A DNA stretch of 64,000 nt, taken from Mycolicibacter sinensis (GTDB taxonomy: Bacteria; Actinomycetota; Actinomycetes; Mycobacteriales; Mycobacteriaceae). This document shows positions 1 to 8,643 of the stretch, one piece after another. The position numbers and the translations under genes are program-made. The notes under the pieces were generated by a model. The model ran no database searches and was not told where the DNA came from. It was given only the letters and a program-made list of their open reading frames with translations. Positions within the stretch are counted from its first letter, which is position 1; each line of letters starts with the position of its first letter. The stretch lies in contig NZ_LZIN01000037.1 in the NCBI RefSeq assembly GCF_001667375.1, forward strand, positions 51,275-115,274. The letters are read 5' to 3'.

Positions 1-564
1 TCGCCGTTCGATGGCTACACCGACCCGGAAGCCACCGAGAAGAAGCTGGTGCGCAACGCGTTCAAGGACGGCGACTGCTGGTTCAACACCGGCGACCTGA
101 TGACCCCGCAGGGCCTGGGGCACGCCGCGTTCGCCGACCGGCTCGGCGACACCTTCCGGTGGAAGGGCGAGAACGTCGCCACCACGCAGGTCGAAGCCGC
201 CTTGAGCGCCGACGAGTCGGTCGAGGAGTGCGCGGTCTACGGCGTCGAAGTGCCCGACACCGGGGGCCGGGCCGGGATGGCCGCGGTCAAGCTGCGCGAC
301 GGCGCGACGTTCGACGGGCGCGGTCTGGCCGCGGTGGTCTGCGACCGGCTGCCGCTGTATGCGGTCCCGCTGTTCGTGCGGCTGGTGGAGTCCATGTCGC
401 ACACCACGACGTTCAAGAGCCGCAAGGTGGAGTTGCGCGCGCAGGGCTACGGCGACGGCGTCGAGGACCCGCTGTATGTGCTGGCCGGCTGCGACGAGGG
501 CTACGTGCCCTTCTACGAGGGCTATCCCGGCGAAGTGTCGGCCGGCAAACGACCGCGAGGCTGA
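1..564 (+). CDS. fadD6: Fatty-acyl-CoA ligase, C-terminal part (FadD6-like)
   Basis: Only the last 187 residues lie in the window; the gene enters from the left edge. The visible part is the mobile C-terminal half of an ANL-superfamily enzyme that activates fatty acids to acyl-AMP and then acyl-CoA. The FNTGDLM motif, the linker and signature segment DRLGDTFRWKGENVATTQVE and the terminal lysine segment TTFKSRKVEL fit very-long-chain/FATP-type ligases. It sits just upstream of folP2, as fadD6 does in M. tuberculosis. Assignment to FadD6 rests on synteny plus these motifs; the N-terminal AMP-binding part is outside the window. Confidence 0.85.
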   Translation, partial: SPFDGYTDPEATEKKLVRNAFKDGDCWFNTGDLMTPQGLGHAAFADRLGDTFRWKGENVATTQVEAALSADESVEECAVYGVEVPDTGGRAGMAAVKLRDGATFDGRGLAAVVCDRLPLYAVPLFVRLVESMSHTTTFKSRKVELRAQGYGDGVEDPLYVLAGCDEGYVPFYEGYPGEVSAGKRPRG

Positions 565-594
565 CGCCTGCACGTCACCAGGCACCATAGAACC

Positions 595-1470
595 GTGCAG
601 TCCACCCTCTGCGGTCGCCCGGTGGCGGCCGATCGCGCGCTGATCATGGCGATCGTCAACCGCACTCCCGACTCCTTCTACGACGCGGGCGCCACCTTCA
701 GCGACGAGGCGGCCAAGTCCGCGGTGCATGCCGCGGTGGCCGACGGTGCCGACGTCATCGACGTCGGTGGGGTCAAGGCCGGTCCAGGACAGACCGTCGA
801 CGCCGACACCGAGACCGCCCGGGTGGTTCCCTTCATCGAGTGGCTGCGCAGCGCCTATCCGAACCAGCTGATCAGCGTCGACACCTGGCGCTCGGAGGTG
901 GCCAAACGCGCCTGCGCGGCCGGCGCCGACCTGATCAACGACACCTGGGGCGGAGTCGACCCGGAGCTGCCGGCGATCGCCGCGGAGTTCGATGCGGGCC
1001 TGGTGTGCTCGCACACCGGCGGCGCCGCACCACGCACCCGGCCATTCCGGGTGAGCTACGGCACCGGCGTCGACGGGGTGGTGGAGGCGGTGATCGGCGA
1101 GGTCACCGCCGCCGCTGCGCGGGCCGTGGCGGCCGGGGTCGATCGCGACCGGGTGCTGATCGATCCCACCCATGATTTCGGCAAGAACACCTTCCACGGG
1201 CTAGCGTTGTTGCGACACACGGAGAAGTTGGTCGCCACCGGATGGCCGGTGCTGATGGCGCTCTCCAACAAAGACTTCATCGGGGAGACTCTCGGCGTGG
1301 GTCTGACCGAACGACTGGAAGGAACGTTGGCGGCCACCGCGGTGGCGGCGGCCGCTGGCGCCCGGATGTTTCGGGTCCACGAGGTCGGGCCGACCCGGCG
1401 CGTGCTGGAGATGGTGGCATCGATCCAGGGCGTGCGGGCCCCGACCCGCACAGTAAGGGGACTGGCTTGA
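595..1470 (+). CDS. folP2: Dihydropteroate synthase homologue FolP2
   Basis: A 291-residue TIM-barrel protein of the dihydropteroate synthase family, read from GTG. It shows the pterin-binding signatures MAIVNRTPDSFYDAG near residue 18, VIDVGGVKAGPG, and ISVDTWRSEVAKRACAAGA followed by LINDTWGG. FolP1 makes 7,8-dihydropteroate from pABA and the pterin pyrophosphate. This is the second mycobacterial paralogue (Rv1207 type), whose M. tuberculosis member has been reported to lack clear DHPS activity, so the catalytic role is uncertain. It overlaps the gpgS start by four bases, implying co-transcription and translational coupling. Confidence 0.9.
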   Translation: MQSTLCGRPVAADRALIMAIVNRTPDSFYDAGATFSDEAAKSAVHAAVADGADVIDVGGVKAGPGQTVDADTETARVVPFIEWLRSAYPNQLISVDTWRSEVAKRACAAGADLINDTWGGVDPELPAIAAEFDAGLVCSHTGGAAPRTRPFRVSYGTGVDGVVEAVIGEVTAAAARAVAAGVDRDRVLIDPTHDFGKNTFHGLALLRHTEKLVATGWPVLMALSNKDFIGETLGVGLTERLEGTLAATAVAAAAGARMFRVHEVGPTRRVLEMVASIQGVRAPTRTVRGLA

Positions 1471-2411
1471 CCGACATGGTCTGGGCGCCGGGCGACACCC
1501 GGCTGGCCGAGCGCACCTGGAGCCGTCCGGACTGGACGGTCGCCGAACTGATCGCCGCCAAAGCCAAGACCGGCCGCACCATCTCGGTGGTGCTGCCGGC
1601 GCTGAACGAGCAGGCCACCATCGAATCGGTCATCGACAGCATCACCGGCCTGGTCGACAACCTGGTCGACGAACTGATCGTGCTGGACTCCGGCTCCACC
1701 GACGACACCGAGATCCGCTCGATCGCCGCCGGCGCCCGCGTCGTCAGCCGCGAACAGGCGGTCCCCGAGGTGCCCCCGCAGCCCGGCAAGGGCGAAGCGC
1801 TGTGGCGGTCGCTGGCGGCCACCAGCGGCGACATCGTGGTGTTCGTGGACTCCGACCTCATCGACCCCGACCCGATGTTCGTGCCCAATCTGGTCGGCCC
1901 GCTGCTCACCGGCGACGGCATTCACCTGGTCAAGGGCTTCTACCGGCGGCCGCTGAAGGTCAACGGCACCGAGGACGCCACCGGTGGTGGCCGGGTGACG
2001 GAGCTGGTCGCCCGGCCGCTGCTGACCGCGCTGCGACCGGAATTGGGGACCGTGCTGCAGCCGCTGGGTGGTGAGTACGCGGGCAGTCGCGAGCTGTTGG
2101 CGTCGGTGCCGTTCGCGCCTGGCTACGGCGTGGAGATCGGGCTGCTGATCGACACCTACGACCGGTTGGGGCTGGAGGCGATCGCTCAGGTCAATCTCGG
2201 CGTGCGGGCCCACCGCAACCGCCCGCTGGCCGAGTTGGCCGTGATGAGCCGGCAGGTGGTGGCCACCCTGCTGTCGCGTTGCGGGGTTCCGGACTCCGGC
2301 GTCGGGCTCACCCAGTTCTTCGCCGACGGTCCAGAGGGATTGGACTACCTGCCGCGCACCACGCCGCTGTCGCTGGTGGACCGGCCGCCGATGAACACGC
2401 TGCGCCACTGA
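1467..2411 (+). CDS. gpgS: Glucosyl-3-phosphoglycerate synthase
   Basis: GT-A fold, GT81-family glycosyltransferase that joins glucose from a nucleotide sugar to 3-phosphoglycerate, the first step of the 6-O-methylglucose lipopolysaccharides that modulate fatty acid synthesis. The 314 residues contain the entry motif ISVVLPALNE, the metal-binding DSD at residues 128-130, and the conserved C-terminal segment VEIGLLIDTYDRLGL...NLGVRAHRNRPL. I chose the TTG at 1467: it overlaps the folP2 stop and has AAGGGG six bases upstream, whereas the ATG at 1476 is too far from that site. Near-identical in key regions to Rv1208 as recalled. Confidence 0.93.
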   Translation: MTDMVWAPGDTRLAERTWSRPDWTVAELIAAKAKTGRTISVVLPALNEQATIESVIDSITGLVDNLVDELIVLDSGSTDDTEIRSIAAGARVVSREQAVPEVPPQPGKGEALWRSLAATSGDIVVFVDSDLIDPDPMFVPNLVGPLLTGDGIHLVKGFYRRPLKVNGTEDATGGGRVTELVARPLLTALRPELGTVLQPLGGEYAGSRELLASVPFAPGYGVEIGLLIDTYDRLGLEAIAQVNLGVRAHRNRPLAELAVMSRQVVATLLSRCGVPDSGVGLTQFFADGPEGLDYLPRTTPLSLVDRPPMNTLRH

Positions 2412-2430
2412 ATGAGGCACTATCGATGCC

Positions 2431-2742
2431 GTGACACTGGTGTTGCTGTATCTCGTCGTGCTCGTCCTGACCGCGCTGCTGCTGTTCGGGGTGGCCAGCG
2501 TGCTGTTCGGCCGGGGTGAGCAACTACCGCCGCTGCCCCGGGCGACGACGGCGACCATGCTGCCGGCCTCCGGGGTAACCGGCGCCGACGTCGAGGCGGT
2601 CAAATTCTCCCAGGTGCTGCGCGGCTACCACACCGGTGAGGTCGACTGGGTGCTGGAGCGGCTCGGCGCTGAGCTCGACCAACTGCGCGGGGAGCTCGCC
2701 GCCGCGCAGGCCCTTGCCGGGAACCCCTCGGGGCCGCGTTGA
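2431..2742 (+). CDS. Small membrane-anchored DivIVA-like protein (Rv1209 type)
   Basis: A 103-residue protein read from GTG with one N-terminal transmembrane helix at about residues 3-24, a short linker, then a helical segment (GADVEAVKFSQVLRGYHTGEVDWVLERLGAEL) that matches the DivIVA-domain pattern, in which F-x-x-x-x-R-G-Y is typical. DivIVA/Wag31-like proteins bind curved membrane and organise polar growth, so a link to the division or elongation machinery is possible but not shown. It lies between gpgS and tagA and overlaps tagA by four bases. Somewhat shorter than the M. tuberculosis homologue as I recall it. Confidence 0.8.
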   Translation: MTLVLLYLVVLVLTALLLFGVASVLFGRGEQLPPLPRATTATMLPASGVTGADVEAVKFSQVLRGYHTGEVDWVLERLGAELDQLRGELAAAQALAGNPSGPR

Positions 2743-3320
2743 CCGGCCCGCCCGACGACGGCCTGGTCCGGTGCGGCTGGTCGGAGGGCTCGGCGCTGTA
2801 TCGCGACTACCACGACCGGGAGTGGGGGCGTCCGGTCCGCGAGACCACCGCGCTGTTCGAGCGGATCAGCCTGGAGGCATTTCAGAGCGGGCTGTCGTGG
2901 CTGGTGATTTTGGGCAAGCGGGAGAATTTCCGGCGCGCTTTCGCCGATTTCGACGTCGAGACCGTCGCGCGCTACACCGACGCCGACGTGGCACGGCTGT
3001 TGGACGACGCCGGCATCGTGCGCAACCGGGCCAAGATCGAGGCGACGATCGCCAACGCGCGCGCGACCGTCGACCTGGGATCCACCGATTTGGCAGAGCT
3101 GTTGTGGTCGTTCGCCCCGCCGCCGCGTCCCCGACCGGTGCAACTGTCGGCAATTCCGGCCGTCACGCCGGAATCAACGGCCATGTCGCGCGAATTGAAG
3201 CGTCGCGGGTTTCGATTCGTCGGACCCACCACCGCTTACGCATTGATGCAGGCCACGGGCATGGTTGACGACCATCTACAGGCGTGTTGGGTACCCCCGG
3301 CGACCACGCAGATGCACTAA
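2739..3320 (+). CDS. tagA: DNA-3-methyladenine glycosylase I
   Basis: A 193-residue base-excision repair enzyme that removes 3-methyladenine from alkylated DNA. It shows the family's N-terminal CGW...YHDREWG block, FERISLEAFQSGLSWLVILGKRENFR in the catalytic helical core, and the C-terminal HLQAC. The early Cys/His and the late H-x3-C correspond to the Tag zinc site. The start is TTG at 2739, overlapping the preceding stop; no in-frame ATG lies close. Orthologous in position to Rv1210. Confidence 0.93.
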   Translation: MTGPPDDGLVRCGWSEGSALYRDYHDREWGRPVRETTALFERISLEAFQSGLSWLVILGKRENFRRAFADFDVETVARYTDADVARLLDDAGIVRNRAKIEATIANARATVDLGSTDLAELLWSFAPPPRPRPVQLSAIPAVTPESTAMSRELKRRGFRFVGPTTAYALMQATGMVDDHLQACWVPPATTQMH

Positions 3321-3478
3321 AATACAACTCCGGAATCGGGTCTTGTGCACGCGGCGTCGCCGATAGGGGAGAATGGGCGAGTGAATTTGCAGTTCGATGC
3401 CGGACGCTGCGACCGCGGTGCACAGCCGGCGCAGATCAAGGGCACGGCCGGTGGGCTGGTGCCTGGAGGGAGCACTCG

Positions 3479-3646
3479 ATGGCGGCGATGAAGCCCCGGA
3501 CCGGTGACGGTCCACTGGAAGCGACCAAAGAGGGGCGCGGCATCGTGATGCGGGTGCCCCTCGAAGGTGGCGGGCGATTGGTCGTCGAGTTGACTCCGGA
3601 CGAGGCCGCTGCACTGGGCGACGAGCTCAAGGCCGTCACGAGCTGA
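3479..3646 (+). CDS. DUF3117 small protein (Rv1211 type)
   Basis: A 55-residue protein starting MAAMKPRTGDGPLEATKEGR and ending in a hydrophobic-acidic helix (VVELTPDEAAALGDELKAV). It matches the actinobacterial DUF3117 family over its whole length. The ATG at 3479 is preceded by a good GGAGGGAG site about seven bases upstream, which decides the start. Function unknown. It is not tightly coupled to tagA: 158 bases without a gene separate them. It is followed directly at its stop codon by a 47-bp repeat. Confidence 0.85.
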   Translation: MAAMKPRTGDGPLEATKEGRGIVMRVPLEGGGRLVVELTPDEAAALGDELKAVTS

Positions 3647-3692
3647 GGCGATCGCAAGCGCGGCGGAGCCGGGCGAAGCGGGTCGCCGTTAT
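3646..3692. repeat. 47-bp dispersed intergenic repeat, copy 1
   Basis: This stretch, starting at the last base of the DUF3117 stop codon and running to 17 bases before the glgM stop, is identical base for base to 22287-22333. The outer ends GGCGA and TCGCC can pair, and an inner GGC-GGA-GCC hairpin is possible, so the transcript could fold. Both copies lie between convergent genes immediately after a stop codon, which suggests a terminator-like or REP-like role. Family not identified. Confidence 0.8.
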
Positions 3693-3708
3693 CACCTGAG
3701 GTGGGCGG

Positions 3709-4872
3709 CTAGCCGCCCACCTGTCGATAGATCGCCAGAGTCTGCTCGGCCACTCGCGCCCACGAAAAAGCCTCGACGCAGCGGAGTCGGCCTGCGTCGC
3801 CGTAGCGCCGTGCCCGCCCCGGGTCGCTGATCAGTGCGTTGACCGCCTCGGCGAGGCCGTTGCGGAAACCCTCGGGGTCGGCGGCGTCGTAGTGCACCAG
3901 CGAACCGGTGACGCCGTCGCGCACCACCTCCGGTATGCCGCCGACGTCGGAGGCCACCACCGCGGTGGCGCAGGCCATCGCCTCGAGGTTGACGATGCCC
4001 AACGGCTCATAGATCGACGGGCAGACGAACACCGTTGCTGCCGAAAGTAATTTGCGAATCTGCCGCGCCGGCAGGCTTTCCTGGATCCAGAACACACCGC
4101 TGCGAACCGCGGCCAGCTCACGGACCGCGGCGCTCATCTCGGCGGCGATCTCCGGTGTGTCGGGAGCACCGGCACACAACACCAGCTGGGCTTCCGGGTG
4201 AAACCGGTGCGCGGCGGCCACCAGATGAGCCACCCCCTTCTGCCGGGTGATCCGTCCGACGAACGCCACCATGGGCCGGTCCGGATCGACGCCGAGGTCA
4301 GCCAGCATCGACGAGTCGGTTCCGGCCGGCTGCGGACACCACACGTCGGTGTCGATGCCGCTGTAGACGACATGCACCCGGTCGGGTCGCAGCTCCGGAT
4401 AGACCCGCAGCAGGTCCTCGCGCATCGCCGAACTGACGGCGATCACCGCGTCGGCGGCCGTGGTTCCCAGCTGTTCGGCCCACGACGACACCCGGTAGCC
4501 GGCGCCCAGCTGCTCGGCTTTCCAGGGCCGCAGCGGCTCCAGCGAATGCGCGGTCAGCACATGCGGGATGTCGTGCAGCAAGGCCGCCAGACGGCCCGCC
4601 AAGGCCGTGTACCAGGTGTGCGAGTGCGCGATGTCGGCCGTGCCGACGGCGTCGGCCATCGTCAGGTCGGCCGACAGTGTCCCCAGCGCCGGATTCCCAT
4701 CTCGCAGCGCCGGATCGGGCTGATGCGCCTGCGCGCCCGGCCGGGGCGCCCCCATGCAATGCACGTCGACGTGACACAACCGCCGCAGCGCTTCGACCAG
4801 GTTCGTGACATGCACGCCCGCGCCACCGTAGATCTCCGGGGGATATTCCCGGGTCAGCATCGCCACCCGCAT
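3709..4872 (-). CDS. glgM: ADP-glucose-dependent maltose-1-phosphate synthase
   Basis: GT4-family glycosyltransferase of 387 residues, the length of Rv1212c. In mycobacteria it transfers glucose from ADP-glucose to glucose-1-phosphate, giving maltose-1-phosphate for GlgE-dependent alpha-glucan synthesis; it was long annotated glgA. The N-terminal domain opens MRVAMLTREYPPEIYGGAGVHVTNL, and the C-terminal domain holds the E-x7-E signature in EPLGIVNLEAMACATAVVASDVGG. I chose the ATG at 4872 because it matches the family start and lies seven bases after a TACCGT -10 box. It is divergent from glgC, whose product feeds it. Confidence 0.93.
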   Translation of the reverse strand: MRVAMLTREYPPEIYGGAGVHVTNLVEALRRLCHVDVHCMGAPRPGAQAHQPDPALRDGNPALGTLSADLTMADAVGTADIAHSHTWYTALAGRLAALLHDIPHVLTAHSLEPLRPWKAEQLGAGYRVSSWAEQLGTTAADAVIAVSSAMREDLLRVYPELRPDRVHVVYSGIDTDVWCPQPAGTDSSMLADLGVDPDRPMVAFVGRITRQKGVAHLVAAAHRFHPEAQLVLCAGAPDTPEIAAEMSAAVRELAAVRSGVFWIQESLPARQIRKLLSAATVFVCPSIYEPLGIVNLEAMACATAVVASDVGGIPEVVRDGVTGSLVHYDAADPEGFRNGLAEAVNALISDPGRARRYGDAGRLRCVEAFSWARVAEQTLAIYRQVGG

Positions 4873-4885
4873 AACCCGCACGGTA
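4873..4885 (-). promoter_or_regulatory. Predicted leaderless promoter of glgM
   Basis: On the minus strand TACCGT (4885 to 4880) fits the mycobacterial -10 consensus TANNNT and is followed by seven bases and the glgM ATG. Transcription would begin at or next to the start codon, and no Shine-Dalgarno is present. No convincing -35 was found. Confidence 0.5.
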
Positions 4886-4982
4886 GCGGTCGCGGGCGGC
4901 CGGGCGCGCGGCGAACGACCGCCAACCTGTGAGAAGCTTCGCCAATCGTGCTGTCCGGCTGGCAGGGTGCCGAAGCGGCCGA

Positions 4983-4995
4983 TAGGTTTGGTGGC
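4983..4995 (+). promoter_or_regulatory. Predicted leaderless promoter of glgC
   Basis: TAGGTT (4983-4988) followed by seven bases and the glgC ATG fits a TANNNT -10 with transcription starting at the ATG. It mirrors the arrangement at the divergent glgM, 98 bases away. The -35 region is weak. Confidence 0.5.
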
Positions 4996-6210
4996 ATGAG
5001 GGAATTGCCGCACGTGCTGGGCATCGTCCTGGCCGGGGGGGAAGGCAAGCGGCTACACCCGCTGACCGCGGACCGCGCCAAGCCGGCGGTTCCCTTCGGG
5101 GGCGCCTACCGGCTGATCGATTTCGTGCTGTCGAATCTGGTCAACGCGCGCTACCTGCGGATCTGTGTTCTGACACAGTACAAGTCGCATTCGCTGGACC
5201 GGCACATCTCGCAGAACTGGCGCCTGAGCGGTCTGGCCGGGGAGTACATCACCCCCGTGCCCGCCCAGCAGCGGCTCGGGCCGCGCTGGTACACCGGGTC
5301 CGCGGACGCCATCTACCAGTCGCTGAACCTGATCTTCGACGAAGACCCGGACTACATCGTGGTTTTCGGGGCGGACCACGTGTACCGGATGGACCCCGAG
5401 CAGATGGTGCGCTTCCACATCGACAGTGGGGCCGGGGCCACGGTCGCCGGGGTCCGGGTGCCACGCTCGGAGGCGTCATCGTTCGGCTGCATCGACGCCG
5501 ACGACTCCGGGCGGATCCGAAGCTTTCTGGAGAAGCCGGCGAATCCGCCCGGCACGCCCGACGATCCCGACAGCACCTATGCCTCGATGGGCAACTACAT
5601 CTTCACCACCAAGGTGCTGATCGACGCGATCCGTGCCGACGCCGACGATGACCACTCCGACCATGACATGGGCGGCGACATCATCCCGCGCCTGGTCGCC
5701 GACGGGATGGCCGCCGTCTACGACTTCTCCGTCAACGAGGTGCCCGGAGCCACCGAACGTGACCGCGGCTACTGGCGCGACGTCGGAACCCTGGACGCGT
5801 TCTACGACGCCCACATGGACCTGGTGTCGGCGCACCCGATCTTCAACCTGTACAACAATCGCTGGCCGATCCGCGGCGCGACGGAGAACCTGGCGCCGGC
5901 GAAGTTCGTCAACGGCGGGACGGCGCAGGAGTCGGTGGTGGGCGCGGGGAGCGTCATCTCGGCCGGCTCGGTGCGCAATTCGGTGCTGTCGTCGAACGTC
6001 CTGATAGATGACGGCGCGATCGTGGAGGACAGCGTCATCATGCCCGGGGCGCGGGTCGGGCGCGGCGCGGTGGTACGGCACGCGATCCTGGACAAGAACG
6101 TGGTGGTCGGCCCCGGTGAGATGATCGGCGTCGACTTGGAGAAGGACCGCGAGCGGTTCTCGATCAGCGCCGGCGGCGTGGTCGCGGTCGGCAAGGGCGT
6201 CTGGATCTAG
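4996..6210 (+). CDS. glgC: Glucose-1-phosphate adenylyltransferase
   Basis: A 404-residue ADP-glucose pyrophosphorylase that makes ADP-glucose from ATP and glucose-1-phosphate, the donor used by GlgM and GlgA. The nucleotidyltransferase domain begins with [29 protein letters not shown] (catalytic and allosteric signature) and includes GADHVYRMD. The C-terminal left-handed beta-helix shows hexapeptide-type repeats ([39 protein letters not shown]). The start gives exactly the length of Rv1213 and sits behind the predicted leaderless promoter. Confidence 0.95.
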   Translation: MRELPHVLGIVLAGGEGKRLHPLTADRAKPAVPFGGAYRLIDFVLSNLVNARYLRICVLTQYKSHSLDRHISQNWRLSGLAGEYITPVPAQQRLGPRWYTGSADAIYQSLNLIFDEDPDYIVVFGADHVYRMDPEQMVRFHIDSGAGATVAGVRVPRSEASSFGCIDADDSGRIRSFLEKPANPPGTPDDPDSTYASMGNYIFTTKVLIDAIRADADDDHSDHDMGGDIIPRLVADGMAAVYDFSVNEVPGATERDRGYWRDVGTLDAFYDAHMDLVSAHPIFNLYNNRWPIRGATENLAPAKFVNGGTAQESVVGAGSVISAGSVRNSVLSSNVLIDDGAIVEDSVIMPGARVGRGAVVRHAILDKNVVVGPGEMIGVDLEKDRERFSISAGGVVAVGKGVWI

Positions 6211-6228
6211 ACGGTCGCCGCCATAGGG

Positions 6229-7413
6229 CTAGAACGGTTCCTCGGCGCCGCCGGGGTTGCAGCCGTTGGCCAACAGGCTCAGGGTGCTGACCACCGGGCG
6301 CCACGGCTCCAGGTTCCAACTGGTCTTGCCGGGCTGGATGAACTCGGCAAACTGCCAGTGGCACAGGAACTGTTCCCGCATCCCGGGCGTATTGGCGTCC
6401 GGGTCGCGTTTCACCACCTCCGACCAGGCCTGCTCGCCCTGGCGCATGGTGCCGGGCTCACCGGCCTGCGCTCGGCCGGTGTCGGTCGGATAGACCCGCA
6501 AGCTGGTCCCGTCCTCATAGGTCACCCACCGGGTCTCCGCGACATAGGGCGACGCGCTGATGCCCGCGGCTCCCAGCCAGCCACCCGCACCGCCGAAGCC
6601 GCCGGCACCGCCCTCGCCGCCGGATCCGCCGTCGCCGCCGCGGCCCAATAGCAGCCCGCCCATGCCGCCGTCGCCGCCGTCGCCGCCCGCCCCGCCGGTA
6701 CCGCCGCTGCCCCCGATTCCCATGAACCAGCCGCCGGCCCCGCCGTCACCGCCGGCGCCGCCGTCAGCGCCGAGGCCGCCTGTCCCGCCGTGGCCGAAGA
6801 ACCCGGCCTGACCACCTGGGCCGCCGGCACCGCCCGCCCCGTCGACACCGGCTCCGCCATTGCCGAACAGGAATCCGCCGTCGCCGGCGTCGCCGAACCC
6901 GCCCCACTGTCCGAACAGGCTGGTGTTGGCGCCGTCGAAGCCGTCGATGCCGTCGCCGATCAGATCGCGGCCGAACAGCATGACGAACGGCGCGTTGATC
7001 AGGACAGCGCTGAACTCTCCGAACGGGCCGGCGAGCCACTCCTGCAGGCCGGCGTGCAGCGGGGCGTAGAGGAGCTGGTCGAACCACGCGGCAAGGTCGA
7101 AAGCCTGGCCCGGCCCCGCCCACCCCGACACCGCGTCGATGACGCCGGACAACAGCGTGTGGGTCGACGGATCGAGTTGGTCCACCCAGGTCTGGGCAAT
7201 CGTCATCAGGCTGCCCAGGTCGGTGCCCGCCGCCGGTGCGGCCGCCATCGGCTCGGCGAAATCGATGGCCCAGTCCCAGTCCGCCTGCGCGGGTGCGGCG
7301 GTGAGCACCGGTGTGGTTGCCAGCACCGCGGCGCTCAGGGCGGCGGCGAGACCGGCCGCCCGGACGCCGCGGGAAGTCCGGACGGTGGCGATGCTCCGCC
7401 GTGGTGTGCGCAT
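6229..7413 (-). CDS. Secreted PGRS-type glycine-rich protein with C-terminal DUF2599 domain
   Basis: A 394-residue protein with three parts. Residues 1-45 form a signal peptide with a twin-arginine-rich start (MRTPRRS), a hydrophobic core and an AQA-DW cleavage site. Residues about 46-170 are a helical segment ending [15 protein letters not shown]. Residues about 170-285 are a Gly-Gly-X array (GGAGG, GGDGG, GGTGG) like PE_PGRS proteins. The remaining 110 residues, with CHWQFAEF...[11 protein letters not shown]...CNP, resemble DUF2599. There is no PE domain (no N-terminal Pro-Glu helices). A GGGAGGAC site precedes the ATG. Likely exported and cell-wall associated; function unknown. It lies where M. 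tuberculosis has PE14. Confidence 0.85.
   Translation of the reverse strand: MRTPRRSIATVRTSRGVRAAGLAAALSAAVLATTPVLTAAPAQADWDWAIDFAEPMAAAPAAGTDLGSLMTIAQTWVDQLDPSTHTLLSGVIDAVSGWAGPGQAFDLAAWFDQLLYAPLHAGLQEWLAGPFGEFSAVLINAPFVMLFGRDLIGDGIDGFDGANTSLFGQWGGFGDAGDGGFLFGNGGAGVDGAGGAGGPGGQAGFFGHGGTGGLGADGGAGGDGGAGGWFMGIGGSGGTGGAGGDGGDGGMGGLLLGRGGDGGSGGEGGAGGFGGAGGWLGAAGISASPYVAETRWVTYEDGTSLRVYPTDTGRAQAGEPGTMRQGEQAWSEVVKRDPDANTPGMREQFLCHWQFAEFIQPGKTSWNLEPWRPVVSTLSLLANGCNPGGAEEPF
6566..6905 (-). repeat. PGRS-type GGX-coding repeat
   Basis: On the + strand this reads as runs of GCCGCC and CCGTCGCCGCC-like units. It encodes Gly-Gly-Ala, Gly-Gly-Asp and Gly-Gly-Thr/Ser triplets, broken by short non-repeat motifs such as FGNGG and GWFMGIGG. 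Boundaries are approximate. Confidence 0.85.
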
Positions 7414-7589
7414 GGCTCGAACGTCCTCCCGGAAAGACACCTGTCGAACTAACAGGTGATGCTCAGGAGACTGTAAGCCACTTCTGGCATCCATGAGGGC
7501 CGGACAGTGGAAGTACTTCCGGCGGAATCCGCTGAACCCCCAGAGCGGCCATAGCGCTCCTGGCTCGTGCTCCGAGGCGCGCGCACCGC

Positions 7590-7982
7590 TCAGGCGAGAT
7601 CGATCCGGATCGTCATCAGATCGGTGCCCAATGCCCGAACGAGCGCACTGTTGAACCGGGGGAGGGCGGACAGCCGAGCCTGGGCGTCGTCGGCAGGCAC
7701 CAAATGGGCCGTACCGCGGAGCCAACGGCCGCGAATCCGCAGTCGGACAGTGTTGTCTCTGAGGATGTTCCGCACGTAGTTCGATGCTTCGCCGTGGCCG
7801 GAGACAAACCAGAACTGGTTGTCGATCAGCCGTCCTCCGATCGGGGTGCGTCGCGGCTTCCCGCTCTTGCGGCCAGTTGTCTCCAGCAAGACCTGAGTTG
7901 GTAGCAAACGGCAAACCGGGTTGGCGATCCATTTGTGGAAGAACGTGACCCGACGGCGATTGCGCCCCGCAGACTTCGACAT
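7590..7982 (-). CDS. Deazaflavin (F420)-dependent nitroreductase-family protein
   Basis: A 130-residue split-beta-barrel protein of the Ddn/F420H2-dependent family. Diagnostic segments are the [21 protein letters not shown] block, which contacts the F420 tail phosphate in relatives, [17 protein letters not shown], and the barrel strand [17 protein letters not shown]. Relatives reduce quinones or nitroimidazoles; the substrate here is unknown. It is divergent from a TetR gene with 58 bases between them, so control by that regulator is plausible. A second family member lies at 60451-60906. Confidence 0.85.
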   Translation of the reverse strand: MSKSAGRNRRRVTFFHKWIANPVCRLLPTQVLLETTGRKSGKPRRTPIGGRLIDNQFWFVSGHGEASNYVRNILRDNTVRLRIRGRWLRGTAHLVPADDAQARLSALPRFNSALVRALGTDLMTIRIDLA

Positions 7983-8040
7983 TCGCCCAGTATTTGTCGA
8001 GACTCACAGTCTTGCCAAGGTCACGCTGGTGTGTTTCGCT

Positions 8041-8643
8041 ATGCGGGTGCGTGCTCATACCGGTCGCCGCCGCAACGACGCGGCGCGGGACGCGATTTTG
8101 GCGGCCGCCGCTGAGTTGCTTGAGAGCCACGGCGGCGCCAACATCACCATGGCTTCCATCGCTGCACGTGCCGGAGCGGGAAAACAAACGCTGTATCGCT
8201 GGTGGCCCACCAAGGGCGCATTGTTGCTGGAGGCGATGGTGGCGTTGGCCGAGTCCGAGGTTGTCCGCACCGAAACAGGCGATTTGAAAAGCGATTTGAC
8301 GTCATTTGTGCGCGCGACTTTTGCCGCTGCCAGCAAGCACCGCAGCCTGCTGCTGGGCGTGTTGCGCGAAGCGCTGACCGATCCGGCCACCGCAGCCGAC
8401 CTCGGCGAGTTCGCGGCATCGCGGCGCGCAGCCTTGCGAGAAATCTTTGAGGCGGCGGTCGAGCGAGGAGAGATCATGCAACGTGGAGCGATCGACCTTG
8501 TTGTCGACCAAGTGTTCGGCGTGTTGTGGTACCGATTGATTTTCGACAACTCTCCGCTGACCCGGGCGGCTGCCGGCCGCTTGGTCGAAGGCGTCCTCGG
8601 TCAGCTCACGCCGGCAATGTCTGCGCCCGACTACCAGAGATAG
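8041..8643 (+). CDS. TetR-family transcriptional regulator
   Basis: A 200-residue repressor-type protein. The N-terminal helix-turn-helix spans about residues 15-60 ([50 protein letters not shown]), where the [11 protein letters not shown] recognition helix is typical. The C-terminal ligand-binding part is all-helical. I took the ATG at 8041 ([19 protein letters not shown]); an upstream extension would overlap the divergent Ddn-like gene and looks non-coding. The likely target is the divergent Ddn-like gene. Its 3' end overlaps the convergent methyltransferase gene by 13 bases. Confidence 0.88.
   Translation: MRVRAHTGRRRNDAARDAILAAAAELLESHGGANITMASIAARAGAGKQTLYRWWPTKGALLLEAMVALAESEVVRTETGDLKSDLTSFVRATFAAASKHRSLLLGVLREALTDPATAADLGEFAASRRAALREIFEAAVERGEIMQRGAIDLVVDQVFGVLWYRLIFDNSPLTRAAAGRLVEGVLGQLTPAMSAPDYQR

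Noticed and set aside
1056..2603. Long minus-strand open frame opposite folP2 and gpgS
   Set aside because: It is the antisense shadow of two well-recognised genes; its composition (His/Gln/Arg-rich, no motif) is typical of GC-rich antisense frames.
3321..3478. Upstream extension of the DUF3117 gene giving a 120-residue protein
   Set aside because: The extra residues are not typical of the family, and a clear Shine-Dalgarno precedes the internal ATG at 3479.
6560..6811. Proline-rich + strand frame (PPSPP, PPAPP repeats) opposite the first PGRS gene
   Set aside because: Antisense of the GGX array; no start signals and no independent domain.
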